A model generated the notes under the pieces. That model ran no database searches. It worked only from the letters and a program-made list of their open reading frames with translations, and was not told where the DNA came from. The position numbers were made by a program, and so were the translations under genes. Below, piece after piece: positions 6,115 to 6,342 of a DNA stretch of 6,342 nucleotides (the stretch's first letter is position 1; each line of letters begins with the position of its first letter). The stretch lies in NCBI GenBank assembly GCA_023143305.1, contig JAGLHV010000083.1, positions 1 to 6,342 of the forward strand, in the 5' to 3' direction. This stretch comes from a bacterium (lineage in GTDB: Bacteria; CBDUZB01; JAGLHV01).

Positions 6115-6186
6115 ACCCTGAACGACCACAGGAAGACGAAGGGTATCGGATTTATTTCCCCGTAACTTGTTTTTCTCAACACATCT

Positions 6187-6342
6187 TTATTCTTCCTCTT
6201 TTTTAGCCTTTTTTAATTTCTCAATTTTAGACTTACCAATTTTTTTATTCTTTACCGGCAAAGGTGCAACCACCGGGGAAGAACCTAAAACAACAGTATT
6301 CCCTGATGATTCCCCTATCAGTTGTAATAATCTTAATTGCAT
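6187..6342 (-). CDS. C-terminal part of a protein with Lys/Glu tail, possibly band-7/SPFH family (gene runs off the window)
   Basis: An open frame enters from the right edge and ends at TAA (6189-6187), giving 51 visible residues. The first visible codon is ATG, but it sits exactly on the edge, so it is more likely internal than a start. The sequence begins MQLRLLQLIGESSGNTVVLGSS, continues PVVAPLPVKN and ends in a highly charged tail (KSKIEKLKKAKKEEE). The L-R-x-L-Q...NTVVLG pattern recalls the C-terminal end of band-7/SPFH (stomatin/prohibitin-like) proteins, but this is too short to be sure. It could equally be another protein with a basic/acidic tail. Confidence 0.55.
   Translation of the reverse strand: MQLRLLQLIGESSGNTVVLGSSPVVAPLPVKNKKIGKSKIEKLKKAKKEEE

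Noticed and set aside
6070..6186. In-frame open stretch of 38 codons directly after the TAA of the right-edge gene, and a GTG-started frame of similar length in another frame
   Set aside because: The first has no start codon near its beginning, the two overlap each other, and both run through the palindrome. They look like chance open frames in a GC-richer repeat, although read-through of the TAA cannot be excluded.

Overview
The window is an AT-rich stretch (roughly 35-40 % GC by eye) of bacterial DNA. Every gene I can support lies on the minus strand, so transcription runs from high to low coordinates. Most genes have a purine-rich ribosome binding site, and one intergenic region carries a sigma70-type promoter, so this is bacterial rather than archaeal DNA even though one gene carries an archaemetzincin-type domain. 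I cannot fix the lineage. A Firmicutes-like or uncultivated candidate-phylum bacterium would fit the composition, the families present and the GC-richer palindromic repeat DNA at both ends of the window.

Read in the direction of transcription, the right edge holds the C-terminal part of a gene with a Lys/Glu tail (6342-6187, possibly the end of a band-7/SPFH protein). A palindromic repeat-like segment follows (about 6170-6061). Next come a small intact HExxH zincin-type metallopeptidase (6045-5680) and a membrane protein with a large non-cytoplasmic domain between two terminal helices (5611-5048). A promoter (TTGACA, 16-18 bp, TATATA/TATAAA; 5029-5002) then precedes a small secreted beta-rich protein (4897-4406). 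Downstream, closely spaced, are a two-helix bacterial PH-domain membrane protein (4355-3792), an ABC ATPase (3737-2979) and its ABC-2 type permease (2969-2178), which are 9 bp apart. An exported TPR protein with a degenerate archaemetzincin domain (2108-1011) and an exported SH3-like/cyclophilin prolyl isomerase (940-218) follow. A hairpin with flanking A/T runs (76-115) probably ends transcription.

Gaps of 9-69 bp from 4897 down to 218 suggest one operon. Its products are almost all membrane-bound or exported, plus one ABC exporter and one foldase, so the common theme is the cell envelope: export, folding or maturation of surface proteins. This is an inference from context; no substrate can be named.

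The most unusual item is the TPR/archaemetzincin protein. It aligns without gaps to the family's zinc site, but all three catalytic histidines and the glutamate are replaced, while the four cysteines of the second, structural zinc site remain. It looks like a secreted pseudopeptidase. The small zincin upstream keeps a perfect catalytic motif.
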